Assembly (NCBI RefSeq): GCF_003672135.1
Contig: NC_039509.1
Coordinates: 2,914,001-2,978,000 of the forward strand
Origin: Ooceraea biroi
Lineage: Eukaryota; Arthropoda; Insecta; Hymenoptera; Formicidae
Length of the DNA: 64,000 nt
Reading direction: 5' to 3'
In this document: positions 46,515 through 58,110 of the stretch, piece after piece
Layout: every line of letters begins with the position of its first letter
Numbering within the stretch: position 1 is the stretch's first letter
Program-made: the position numbers and the translations under genes
The notes under the pieces: model-generated
Seen by the model: only the letters and a program-made list of their open reading frames with translations
Told to the model about the DNA's origin: nothing
Databases searched by the model: none

Positions 46515-49500
46515 GTTCTCTCCATCTCTCACTTACATATATGCACATGCTCAGATTCACGGACACACGTGCAACCGAGTCGCTGCGAATGCGCGTCCAC
46601 GGGCATACCATAGTGCATTATATACCGTGCTCGAAAAGTTCGGAGACTATAAAGAAAGATTCATGACGACGATCGGTCCATTATCAGGCTGCCGGGCCAA
46701 CTTGGAGTTTTCGTTATGGTGACGGCGTGAAGCTATTTTTCTCTGGGTAGTACCTCGAGAGCGGAGACATCTGTAATTATGGGGCCGGATGAAATAGAAT
46801 GTGAAATTTTGCGATTGCACTTGAAAATCTATGAGGCTACAGCATGATACGATTCGATACGAAAATTGATATTGCGATATAATGATATTATATCGGATAT
46901 TCTCGATATACGATATGTTTAACGTATATATGTACACGTTATTACATTCAGAAGAGAAAATTATTTCTCCCTTTGTTCTCATATACTCTATCATTATAAT
47001 TGATGCGTGATCGACGGTAAATTTGCGCGCATTTGATTGAATCCTCGTAAAAGGTGGAAACTGCAACTTGCGATGTAATCGCAGGCATTCGATCGGTATC
47101 GCGCATTTCTCGAAACAGTTTAATTCGTCCCCTCGGCGAAGAAACGGATCCCGCAGTACGAGCCTCAAACACCCGGTACACGATTTAGCCGAGCGCGATG
47201 CGATAGCTCCGACATCGTAGACCGTGCAGGAAGGGCAGGAAGGATGGGCCGATGTTTCACACTCCATCTCCTGCCACTCCTGGATCGTCTGTTCCTGCCT
47301 CTGGCGGCCAACCGGTGTTGGATTCTCGGTACTCGCTTCGCTCTTTTTATTTCCTTTAACCTTATTCCGCCTCTTCACCCCCGTGGCCGCACCACGCCAC
47401 CGCGAGAGAGAAGATCATTTCCCGGCAAAATAATTTATACCCACTCTTACCGAATGCACCGCCGAGGGAACTTATCGAGCGACCTTCGAACGGTTATCCA
47501 GGGGAGCTGCACGATGCGCCGACGAAGAGCCGCAAAACGAACGTCCGTAATGCGCCAAAGGCTTTGATCGGGCATCCGTTCGAGTTATTGATGTGAAACG
47601 TGAATCACGCTGAAAAACTCTACGAGAGAAGATACCCCTCGACCAACATTTATGCACGCTACTAATGCACTTATGTAATCGTCCGTATTCTTTGATTAGC
47701 TCATTTTTATTTGATAATTCTTTAATTGATGTAATTGCTTGTCAGTTTCCGTTAAAGGAAAGGAAAGGGTGAGATCATTAAGGACGCTCTGTCCTCTCGT
47801 ATCTGCTCGTCGATGTCAGGTGCGAGACTCGACGGGACGGCGATGGGAAGTAAATCGCGCTCGCGTGTGAAAGTTTCGGTTTCCGCGCGCGCGAAGAGCG
47901 CAAACAAAAAGTTTTAAATCGCTTAAACGTGATCGCGGCGACTAGGTGCAACAGCAAAGAGTCGATCCTCGTTCCCTTGGAACAAGGTGAAGAAGCGCAA
48001 ACGATAAAAGAATAATGCGTTACGTGCGACACTTATGGAATTTCCTGCGGGTTGATTTCCGCGGATTAGTAAGAAACAAATTCATTTCTTGCAGGGGAGG
48101 TAATGGATTGCCACGTCTAAACTCCGGTAATGAGGCATTGTAATTTTTTTCTTCATCGTAATCGTAAGAAATGCAGCGTGCGCGAGGGCAAATTGAATAA
48201 TTGAAAAAGCATTCAAGTTATAACTTTATGAAAACTTTATTCATTTGCGTCCGGGAAATGCTGCAACTCGTGACTTTTATCAGAAGAGAGTTTATTGGGG
48301 CAAACTTTTTCTCGAAATCGAGTCGAGGGGTCAAATTGAATCGCGAGAATGAACACGATGAGATATTAAGCGAGATTATTAATAGGCGCGGTACTTGACG
48401 GTTCCTTAATGCGGCAGTTGGTAGCGCGAATGGCATACCGTAGATACCTCGAATAATTTAATTCGTCATTATGATACGTGTGTCATGATATATCGTCTCA
48501 ACGTGATATTTCCTTGCGTTCTTCTCCCTGATCGCTCTTGGCGATCTCCTGACCCGAATGTCGGATCGCAACTGCAAGTTGGTACAATTAAAATTAAAAA
48601 GCACAATACGGCCATGCTCTTTCTCCAGATCCCGCCTTCCCTTCCATCGCGTCTCTCTCATTAATGGCGCGAACAATGAAGCACGCAGCCTGCAATAAAC
48701 ACTTCTGAAATTGGTTATTTTCCTAGACGCCTTGACGAAGGTAATTGTACGTCAACCGCAGAGATTACCATCATTATGATTGCTCTTTGTTTTCGCACTT
48801 CTTGCCTGCTGCTCTTCGCCTTTTGTTTCCATCTTCGTGCGACCCTTTATCGCGATTTCTTACAGCACAGAGAATTCGATTTCGGTAATTCTTCGCGGTG
48901 TTTCGCGTTCTGATTTTCAGTTAATAACGATGTTGGATTGATAAATTTGATCCTGACTGACTCGAAAGAATCGGCTTTCGATTAGCAAAGTAGCAGTACA
49001 CCAATGCTTCATTTAGCATGAATTTAATCTGCTCACGAATGTTCGTCTTAATCCCTCGTACAAGATATTTTATTGGAGCGAACATTTTGTCCTGCTATGC
49101 ATCTATGATGCACTCGGGGATGCACTTAATTGCATCAGATATTTAAAATGCAGCGTGATGAATGCAATGTCCTCGGATGGAGTTCAGATTGAATCACTGA
49201 ATGAGAACGAGTAAATAAAAAGATATCATTGAACAATCAATATTTTCTCTAGTGACGCGAGAGCGTAAGCGCTTTATAAAATATGTTTATGGGTGCTAAT
49301 GCATGTGAATCAAATTTTTAGTACATTTTTAGTGCAATTTATCTTTTCAATTTTTCATGCTCTCTAATATTTTATTGACAAAATTTTTTGGATAAACGAC
49401 ACGGCAATATTTTTAGGTAAATGGAATGCATATGTATTAAAGAATAAATTTTAGAGAATATTAAAGAATAAAATTTTTTATAATTTGTCTAGCATTTCAT

Positions 49501-50302
49501 ATTGATTATGGCTGAAAAATGGAAAAAGAAGTTGGCAGACTATGTACTATTATACATTCAAAAAGATTAGGCTTGTACGCTTGCTTTAAAATTTGCTTTA
49601 AAATTGTTATAACACGTTGCTGTCGCGTGTATTTTTAAGCGGCACTTACAGCGCAAAGCGGCTTTTCTTAAAATGCGTACAGTGTAGTCTTCCATTACTA
49701 TTATTTTTCCAAGAGAAATTACTCGTTCATAATAGACGGCATTTGTCGTTTAGAAATGCCAGCTTGGAACGGACAAGAGTGTGTTTTTTAGCTAGAGATA
49801 GTCGTCCTGCAGCCGGCAGCTGTGCCGTAATAAAACGCTACGTGGATGTTGTAAAAATCAGTAGGAATTATTCATATACTCGTAACAATAATAATGAGTC
49901 CTCCACGAGTTAAAAGCACGGCCGGTCGTGCTTTCACCAATGGCAATAATAATCCTCCTCCGCGGATTATGATTCCTCTTCATCGCCACTACCATCAACA
50001 GTACGCGAGATGGCCATTTTTACATTGGTGCATGCCACAATTAATTGGAAAAGCAGCGTAAAAATCCATTCGAGCTTTTCATTTGCGACAAAGTACCCCG
50101 TCGGGGCCGTTGGACTCATTTGCGGTAGTCCTCCAAGAGAACCACAATAACACTCTGGCATTCCATAAGAGAACCGGCGATATGTCGCGATTATCGAGCA
50201 GAATGCGCCCGTCGAGCTTGCGACGTGTAATATAACGGCCATGATTGCCTTTCTCCCTTCTTTGTCGCGTTTTAATTAAGAAAACGTATTTACGAGAGAG
50301 CA

Positions 50303-50323
50303 AGAGAGAGAGAGAGAGAGAGA
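50303..50323. repeat. AG microsatellite
   Basis: About ten AG units, preceded by a short related GAGAG run at 50294-50300. Confidence 0.88.
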
Positions 50324-50616
50324 CACGAAGCTTGCGTTAGAGACGAATGCGATTGTGAAATTCCACCGAGATCCGCCAGTGATTCGCTATGCCGGTGCAA
50401 GGTTAATGAATGAAGGCTCTAACGACGCAACGGATGTATCCATTGCATGATATTAAATTCCGTCGTCATCTTTGTGCATCGTCGAGGCGCGCTCGTGCAC
50501 TTTTTTCGACCCGAGTATAAGAGAAACGCACCGACAATAATATATGCATTATCGGAGCGTCGGACACGCTTATCACGCGATACCGATTTCTCATCCACCA
50601 TCGAGCAACGCGGCGC

Positions 50617-50661
50617 GCCGCGCCGCGCCGTGCCGCGCCACGCCGCGCCGAGCCGAGCCGA
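50617..50661. repeat. GCCGN pentanucleotide minisatellite
   Basis: Nine contiguous 5-bp units of GCCG followed by C, T or A, with one unit carrying GCCAC. The tract is extremely CpG-rich. It appears to be recently expanded from the adjacent CGGCGC sequence. The arginine/alanine-rich translation is a by-product and not evidence of a gene. Confidence 0.9.
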
Positions 50662-52423
50662 CTCGCGCTCGCACGGACGCGCGAGACGATAAATCGAGCC
50701 CGCGCCGCTCAGGCCGAAGGACGCACGGGCGATTCATTAGCCAGGCCTTGTAAAAATCAGGAAGCTACCCTCGGCTCATTTGCAAAGCATCACGGTTTTC
50801 CCCGCAGCGGGCGCACGGCCGTCCTCATCGCGGATCATTTGCCTCTCCCGTGCGCGAAGGATTTCTCGCTTTGACTTCGTCTTACGCGCCTCCCCGTGCC
50901 GCGAGTAAGCCGCGCTGGAAGAAGGAACGCCTTGCGAAGGCCCGAGCAAAACGACTCCGCACTCGGGGGAGGAGGAGGGAGGGATGAGCTCCGGTAGGGG
51001 GACTCATCAGTTAATGGAGGCCGCAATTAATAACGCCGGAGTCGTTTATCACTCCGATCCGCGACTTATCCTCGCGTACCTCGCAGCCAGCCAGGCGGGG
51101 GGTTCCCTCTTCGTAACCTCCTGTCCCCGCTCATTTCATCTTCCTTCTTGATCTTGCGATATGACGCCTCCCAAAGTGAGCTCTGAAGACGGCCGCCTTC
51201 ACGGAAGCGCCGCTGTGTATCACGCGCTGCTCGTGTATCCTCGATACTCTTCGAGTTTCTGTAATACATCCGGCAGATGCAGTAATGAAGCGTCTCGCAC
51301 TATCGAAAAAAAGTATACGTAACTAAGGAAAAAAGGAGGAGAAGAAGAGAAAATTAATCGGAACTGCGACGGTGAACGCGAAGTGGCGACGCCGTGATCG
51401 AAAATGTGTTTGTTGGTTTGCGCATGCCGAGCGGAAAATCGTGATCTACGAAAATGAAAATATTTTCCTAGCTGAATCCTCTGAACGTGAGCTACATTGC
51501 ACAATGCCGTCCGAAATGATAAACGTTAAATCGTGGAGGTATTTATTTGCGCAACCGTCAATATTAATTTTCATCGGACATGCATGCTTTGTGCCCTTCG
51601 TTATCAAATATTTAATACATGTTACGCGGAATTTGTTATACATAGTTTTATAATGTTGCACAATTCCGGCCCTAGATTACGGCATAGCAGTGTAGCGAGA
51701 TTTTAATCCACATACCGCATCGGACGCGTCAATTTGTCCAGTATTTTACGTGCTCCTCGCTTTCGGATATTAAATATTTTCTACTGATTTTATTATATCA
51801 TATTAAACTACGTAGCCGGGATGTCACGGCGCCAAACGAGAATATAAAATCGTCACTCAATAGGATTCTTTCCCAGCGTTTTACGCTATTTGTTTCCAAA
51901 TATTGAATATATTTCTAGAGATTTTATTATGTCACATTGAACTATACGTTATTTCACAACGCCGCCAAAGATTTAATATTCCGATCGAATGGACTTTTTT
52001 GTTTCGTATGCTTGCCGTATGTACTTTATAACATTTCACATCTGTTACTGATTTTATTGTGTCACGCACAAAACCGTTCAATTTTAGACCGTTAAACGTT
52101 AAAGAAAAGTTTAATTGATTTACAAGTTTAGGATTCACGCGATTTTCTTATTTCGTTCGTTTCCATAAATTCTACATATACACTCATGTATGAAGAAAAC
52201 GTATACGTTTCTACATCTCATCCAGAAATTGTCGCCAGTCTTACAAGAGATATAGAGTTCGTCTGTACGGTGATCTCGAAAACATCTTCTCAAGGAATCT
52301 TTTGAGATGTTTCGTAATATCCGGATTGCCAGTGAAATGAACGGTTAAGAGCATCAAAACGGCTTGCTTTTCTGGAGAGTGCACTCAGTGGTATAAATCC
52401 TATCGGAAAGAACTGGTGAAGGC

Positions 52424-52434
52424 GAGAAAGAGAA

Positions 52435-52480
<46 letters not shown>
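52424..52480. repeat. Compound GA and GACA microsatellite
   Basis: A GA-rich run (with early AAAG interruptions) passes directly into about six GACA tetranucleotide units ending at 52480. The two motifs differ by one base change, which suggests the GACA array arose from a mutated GA unit. Confidence 0.93.
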
Positions 52481-52481
<1 letters not shown>

Positions 52482-55400
52482 ATAATGTCAAGACGAAGAA
52501 CGACAGGAAATGTCAGACGGGTTTAAGAGGACGAGGACGAGAGAGGAACGAACGACGAGTCGGGCTCTTCACTAATTAAGCGATCGCATTGATTCGTAAC
52601 AGAACCAAGCACTGCATTTGCATACCCCTTGTCGTTTTGTTTTGCTCGTCGCTTCATGCTCGAGCCGGTTCAGGCGCGCGATTCCACGAGCGAGCCGAAT
52701 TTGGCAGCTCAAGCGACTTGCCCGCTCACTTGCTCGTTTTGGCGAGGCCTCCGCCGCTTTTTCCTCGCGAAAGAAAGTGTCATCCGTGCAGAAGCAAATT
52801 GTGACACGGCGCGAGACACTGAGAGAAATTATATATATATAATATATGTAATAATATCTCTAAATATTTCTAGCGTGTCTAACTTTACACGCCGTAAAGC
52901 GCGGCGACTGTATATCATACAAATTAATGGATATTACTATTAGATCCAAAAGGAATCGCACTTGCAATAAGGAATCAGTAGGATTCTGGTATAACTGAAT
53001 AACTGAATAACACGGTATAATTGAAGTTTGTTTGTTCTGTTGCGAGATTGCGAAATGAGTGCATCGCGGATCACGGATCCATCAGAAGGCGCATGGGCAA
53101 CGGTGATGCACAACAGAGATATTAATTAACAGTCTCTGTTTTCGGATGTACGAATGAGTGCTTTCGCACGATGAAAGATAGGGTGTGCACGTATACCGCA
53201 GTTGGTTGACTTTGGCAAATAGTACACCTGTATGCATAGCGCATTCATTATGAGATTCTTCGATGAGCGAGAACATATTATGTTATGATGGAAACAAAGG
53301 TACCTTTGGATTCAGATCAGGAATAATTACATTACATTTTTATTATTAGTTTTACTTTGTAATAACAGAATTCTTCTTCTGAGACATTCTTTCTCTCTCT
53401 TCTCGTCTTTCTCTGTTCAAATCTTCTCGATTTCCGCAACTTCCAATTAAAAGATCTATGCTTTCTCATGATAAAGATTGAACCGATCTCAGATAGTCAA
53501 AGTAATTCAACTTTGTGCAAACACTGTGCTGACACTCGTGTCAGCAAATCAGGAAAATTCGTCTCTCCGGAGTACAAAACTATCACATCGCGCTTTGCCG
53601 TGAACTTGGTCAAACTATCACATCGCGCCATTGTTTTTATTCTTTTCTCGTGCACCGTGATATATCGAATGAAACGCATCTTGATGGAAAATCGAAGCGC
53701 AAAGTCGAGACTCTTAAGGCTCATCGATTGATAGCACCTGAATTTCGTTCGCGTGAATTTCCCGCGGCTGAATTGATGCGCGCGCTGAACTAACCGAACC
53801 ACGTTCGCAACTCAATTACCAATTAGTCACATTACACGGTGCTTATCGGCGTGAAAAAACGCTAATAACGGCTCCGTAGAACAGCCTTTCTCGTTCCCTC
53901 TTTCGTTCTCTCGTTCGTCCTGCGAACTCGGGTTTACCCTTCTCGCCAGTTAACTTTTTACCGGCGCTTATTTCCTGCCTGCCGACCTGCGGTGTTCCGT
54001 TTTCACGCATCTCGATCTGTCTCTTTTTCCCTCGCTCGAGAACCACCGACTTTGACTCTCCTCTCTGCCGTTCTCCCTCACGTATTGAGACATAAAATCG
54101 ATAAGTTTTTACACCGGTTATTTAACCAGCTTCGAGTCGGAAAGCTAAAGGGAACTGCAGTAAGCCGCTGCTGCTGCTGCACCAGAAGTGCGTATTTATG
54201 CGTCCGTGAGGATGGTACCGGGAATCTACCTCTCGGCAGTCCGGCATGCATGTCAGAAATCGACGATCGAGAAGAGCGACGATCGCAACGGGCGGTTTCA
54301 TCGAGGAACTGGTTCTTGGAGCAACGAGGGTTATCTACGCCCGCGTACGCGATTTATGATTCGAAAGTGCATCTCGCTGTTATTGACGAGAAAGTACAGG
54401 CGAAAATATAATCGTTGCACGAAAACGTTCGTCATTGGATTTTTTCCGAGTGGATCTGAATGCGTTCCAACAAATATTTGATTTTTATACATATCGCGCA
54501 TATAATATTGCAATATTAAATTATTAAAATTTATTAAAAATATCATGTTAAAGCAAGCTCGAGGATAGAAGCATTTACATTTCAGCTGCGGAAGAGCACT
54601 TCCTGCGAAGATAGAAGGGCCCTCGAGTCGAATTTTGTACAGGAGCCATTTCGCTCTCGTTAAGGACTGAAAATCAAGGTTTTTTTCCTCTTCAGCACGA
54701 GTGTCATTATTATCTCCTTCGTCGATAATGCCGAGGAACACTCGACAGTCGCTAATAACTCCACCTTTTCCTCTCGTGTTTATCTTCCCGTCTGCCGTTC
54801 TTTCTGCCCTTGTTATCGAGTCCCGCACATTCATTCGGAATCGAAGGTGCAAGACGTCGATCAATTATTTCATTGTCTATTTTATCTTCTCACTGAAACG
54901 CGCATGAGAAAGATTGGAACATGGAAAAAGGAAAAATACGATGATGGTTTTTTCCTCATATCTCGTCATGTTAATTCTGATCTATGCTTTTACCCTGCGA
55001 TATGTGTGAATAAGAAGATTAAAAAGAAAAGATGCGGGGGGGGATACCAGACAGAGAAAAGAACGTGAATGGAGAAATGATAAAAGCAGAAGAAACAGAA
55101 AAGAGAGGAGGAGGAATCGGCTTTCATGCCAAGCGGCAGTAAATTTGCGCGGTCACGACGTAGAACCGGCCGACTTCTTCTGCACCTTGCCCTTAATCTG
55201 CACATCTGACTACCTAAATTGGCTTGAGCAAAGCTAATCTGGACGGCGTTATCAATTAGCCATGCCGTAGATAACGCGCCAGGGGGCCTCGAACATTTAT
55301 CGTATTTTTAACCTTCGAAAGTTGGCCCAACACCTCTTACGAAAGGCTTTAACCACTAAACAAATTTTTATACATTAATTTTTGAAGTATAATATATATA

Positions 55401-57443
55401 TATCCACAAAAAAGTAAGTTATAAATATATGTATGCATGTATTCTAGCGGTATCAAACAGATAACAAAATAGCATTGTTTCTATTCACAGATGGTTTGTT
55501 AAAAATAGAAAAAATTCAGTCCAACTTAAAGATTATCATGTGAATTGATCTATATCTCAACATCAAGGTATCACGTAGATAATACGAGCATAGGGGAAGA
55601 AATTTCTACTACTAGAATACTGCTGAAAATAACACTTTTCATGCTGGTACCCTGACATCAATCAACGTTTAAATCAGATTCGCGATTTTTGCCCGCCAAT
55701 GCCGAGGCTTGTAATAATCAAATTTGAGCTGACTCGCGCAGGCAGGCTGTAAGCTTTATCAAGATGCGATTCTACGTCGCGTATTCATGCGAGAATGATG
55801 GAGGCTCGGGAAGTCGTTACGTGTACGAATGAATCCGGTAATGTACTCCGATCTCGATAGTGACTCGTGTACATCGCTAGGCAGGTTCGCTCCCCGACCG
55901 TATCTCTCGCCCAGCACCGGAGCTCGCTGGGGTACGGGATAAGATACCGAGGGCCGAAGTCGAAGAGCAGTGGTTAGCCTCGCTCAGTTACTCCGTCGCG
56001 AGACGGCGGCGACCGCGCGAGTGAACGCAGTAAATATATTCTTATCTATCCGCCAAAAAGTTTAGCCGGGCCGCTAATTAAAGGTATAACCCTCCCGCGA
56101 ACCCTCCTTCCCTTCTAACCGCCATGGAATTCTCAAGTTACCGTGATATGGAGAATGGGGAGGGAGAAAGAGAAAAAGAATAAGAAAAAGGGCGCAAATA
56201 AAAAACGAAAGAAAGAGGTAAGCGCGAGAACAAAGTAGGGTCGACGCGGCGCTTAACTCGGTTGCGGAATTTATTATGAGGCAACGGAATGCTCCGTTAA
56301 CACCCGGCGGCATGCGATCTCGACCGGTTCCTTTTTTTCAGTGTGAATTTGCTCTGGTCGGACTTTTTAAGTTCCCAAACTGCGTTTCTCCTAGCATAAT
56401 TTGCGTCGCGCAGCCGGTACCGTTTCCTCGGAGCTAGTGCAATAACGCTGAACGCCCTGTATTAATTCCGGGCGCGCGTAGCACCAGGCCGGCTCGCATT
56501 ACGTTCAATGTAAACGATTACTGCTATATTAATCGCTGTATCGCACGCGAAAAGAGCTTAACCGAGCCGAATGCGAAATAATGGAAGCCAATGCCGATTC
56601 TGCGCCCAATAAAGGCAGAGGTGAATTTCTTTTCTGCTATTTATACGAGACTTCTCAGCGCGTTTACAAGATAATGCTGTTTTGCTTGCAGCCGTGTTAT
56701 ACCGAGCCGATAAGATTTCACGTTGCCTGTTAAGTCCAACTCATTATCCCGTTTTTATCACTCGAAATGCGCGATGCATTTGACGCGCTAAATGGTGTCC
56801 ACGAAATATGATGAAATCACCGGAAATATATAAACGGTTCTTTAATGGTTCATCTCAACACAGTTGCCGTGATATTTAAGCCGGTATTCCGCCTTTGTAA
56901 AGAGCCAACGCTAGTCGACGCGGGTGAGTGTCTCTTAATGCGTATATAGCGACTGTAAAAGGAATACCGTATATTTTGTCGGTACTACACTCGGATCTAG
57001 GCAGTAACAGTTTTGCGGCAAGCATAGTCGTAACTCTATTCAAACTGCAGTTGTGTACTGGGCCAGGTTAGAGAGAACAATCCTCAGAGACTTATCGTAC
57101 TTGAAAACTGACACTAATTAACCCCGCGAGACTGTAGGCTGCGGTAGTTAAACTATCTGCCTTGGGTGGCGAACGAAAATTATGTCAGGCACGCGCGAAG
57201 TTTCCTATCATCGTATATGCCCGCCAGTCAAAAATTAATCTAGTATTATCTTATTTGTAAAACAATTGTGTAATCGATTGCTGATCCTTCTGAGCGAACG
57301 CTGGTAAAACTGTAGCATAAAAGATAAAATAAATAAAATATCACCGAGGAATAATCTGGTGAATAAGTTAATTTAATACCAAAATTTTAAGCTGTTAAAG
57401 TACGCTGCACATGCAAAACTCAAATATGTGTAATGTTATGCCA
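52481..57443. other. Non-coding stretch, no gene seen
   Basis: No exon or RNA gene recognised. A 20-bp hairpin (TGCTGACAC arms, 2-nt loop) sits at 53527-53546. Shortly after it a 17-bp direct repeat, AAACTATCACATCGCGC, occurs at 53577-53593 and again at 53612-53628 (35-bp period). A short CTG run is near 54167-54180. AT-rich patches are at 54480-54560 and 55340-55600, and the composition becomes AT-rich again from 57240. Confidence 0.55.
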
Positions 57444-57485
57444 ACGATATAAAATAAAAACGATATAAAATATACGATATAAAAT
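57444..57485. repeat. Three copies of a 12-bp AT-rich word
   Basis: ACGATATAAAAT occurs at 57444-57455, 57460-57471 and 57474-57485, separated by 4 and 2 bases. It lies just outside the left arm of the large inverted repeat and has no counterpart outside the right arm. Confidence 0.85.
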
Positions 57486-57522
57486 TAAATGATAAATTAT
57501 AACTTTGTTGTTAGTCGAAATT

Positions 57523-58110
57523 AAAATTTAAAATTAAATTGTGAAATTCTACATAAATTAGATTTAAAATTTAAGTAGCAGTCTAGGTTTTAAAAAATAT
57601 CTTTTCTCTCTCTCTCTCTCAGAAAAAATGAATATGATAAAAATTCTCTGTCATATAACTATGCATGATTATGTCTTATAATTATGCAGTCTATTTAATA
57701 AAATATGTAGTCGACGTATGTAGCCGATGATTTCGTCGAACTCGTTTTTCTTGAAAACTAGTTGCTCTAAAAGCGCGCAGCGTAAATTAGAGAAGAAAAT
57801 TAGAAATTACAAAAGAGATGCATTCACACGTTTATATTTCGCTTATCTGAATATTTGCATCTACGTATAAAATAATTGTATAAAATAATATGTATAAGCT
57901 AAATTATGTGAGATACATAATAGATTTTGAATTATGTCTATTTTTTTATTATATATTACATTTATTATATAATCATGCATAGTTATATAACGGAGAATTT
58001 TTATCATATTCATTTTTTCTGAGAGAGAGAGAAAAGATATTTTTTAAAACCTAAACTGCTACTTAAATTTTAAATCTAATTAGAATTTTATAATTTAATT
58101 TTAAATTTAA
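57523..58110. repeat. Long inverted repeat (arms about 145 bp), MITE-like or foldback
   Basis: The left arm (about 57523-57672) and right arm (about 57969-58110) are reverse complements with only a few substitutions and two small gaps, judged by eye at over 90 percent identity. A spacer of about 296 bp of AT-rich, unrelated sequence separates them. Both arms carry a short CT run at the same place (eight versus six units), so the repeat was duplicated with the arm. No transposase and no clear target duplication were seen, so the family is unknown. Transcribed through, it would fold into a long hairpin RNA. Confidence 0.93.

Larger units (their letters stand above)
42453..52423. other. Non-coding stretch, no gene seen
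   Basis: No exon recognised. It contains CT/AG microsatellites at 43753-43768, 46499-46514 and 50303-50323, a GCCGN minisatellite at 50617-50661, and AT-rich patches near 46790-47000, 49240-49620 and 51650-52180. An isolated donor-like AAG/GTGAGT occurs at 44344/44345 without a recognisable acceptor. The 243-codon frame at 46647-47378 (minus) has no domain, spans an AT-rich low-complexity part and is not called a gene. Confidence 0.55.

Noticed and set aside
46647..47378. 243-codon open frame on the minus strand
   Set aside because: No recognisable domain, an AT-rich low-complexity middle, no splice or promoter context, and overlapping frames on the plus strand. It reads as a chance frame.
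55960..56030. TCAGTT initiator-like sequence in GC-rich DNA
   Set aside because: No TATA or downstream promoter element at the right spacing. TCAGTT is common by chance.
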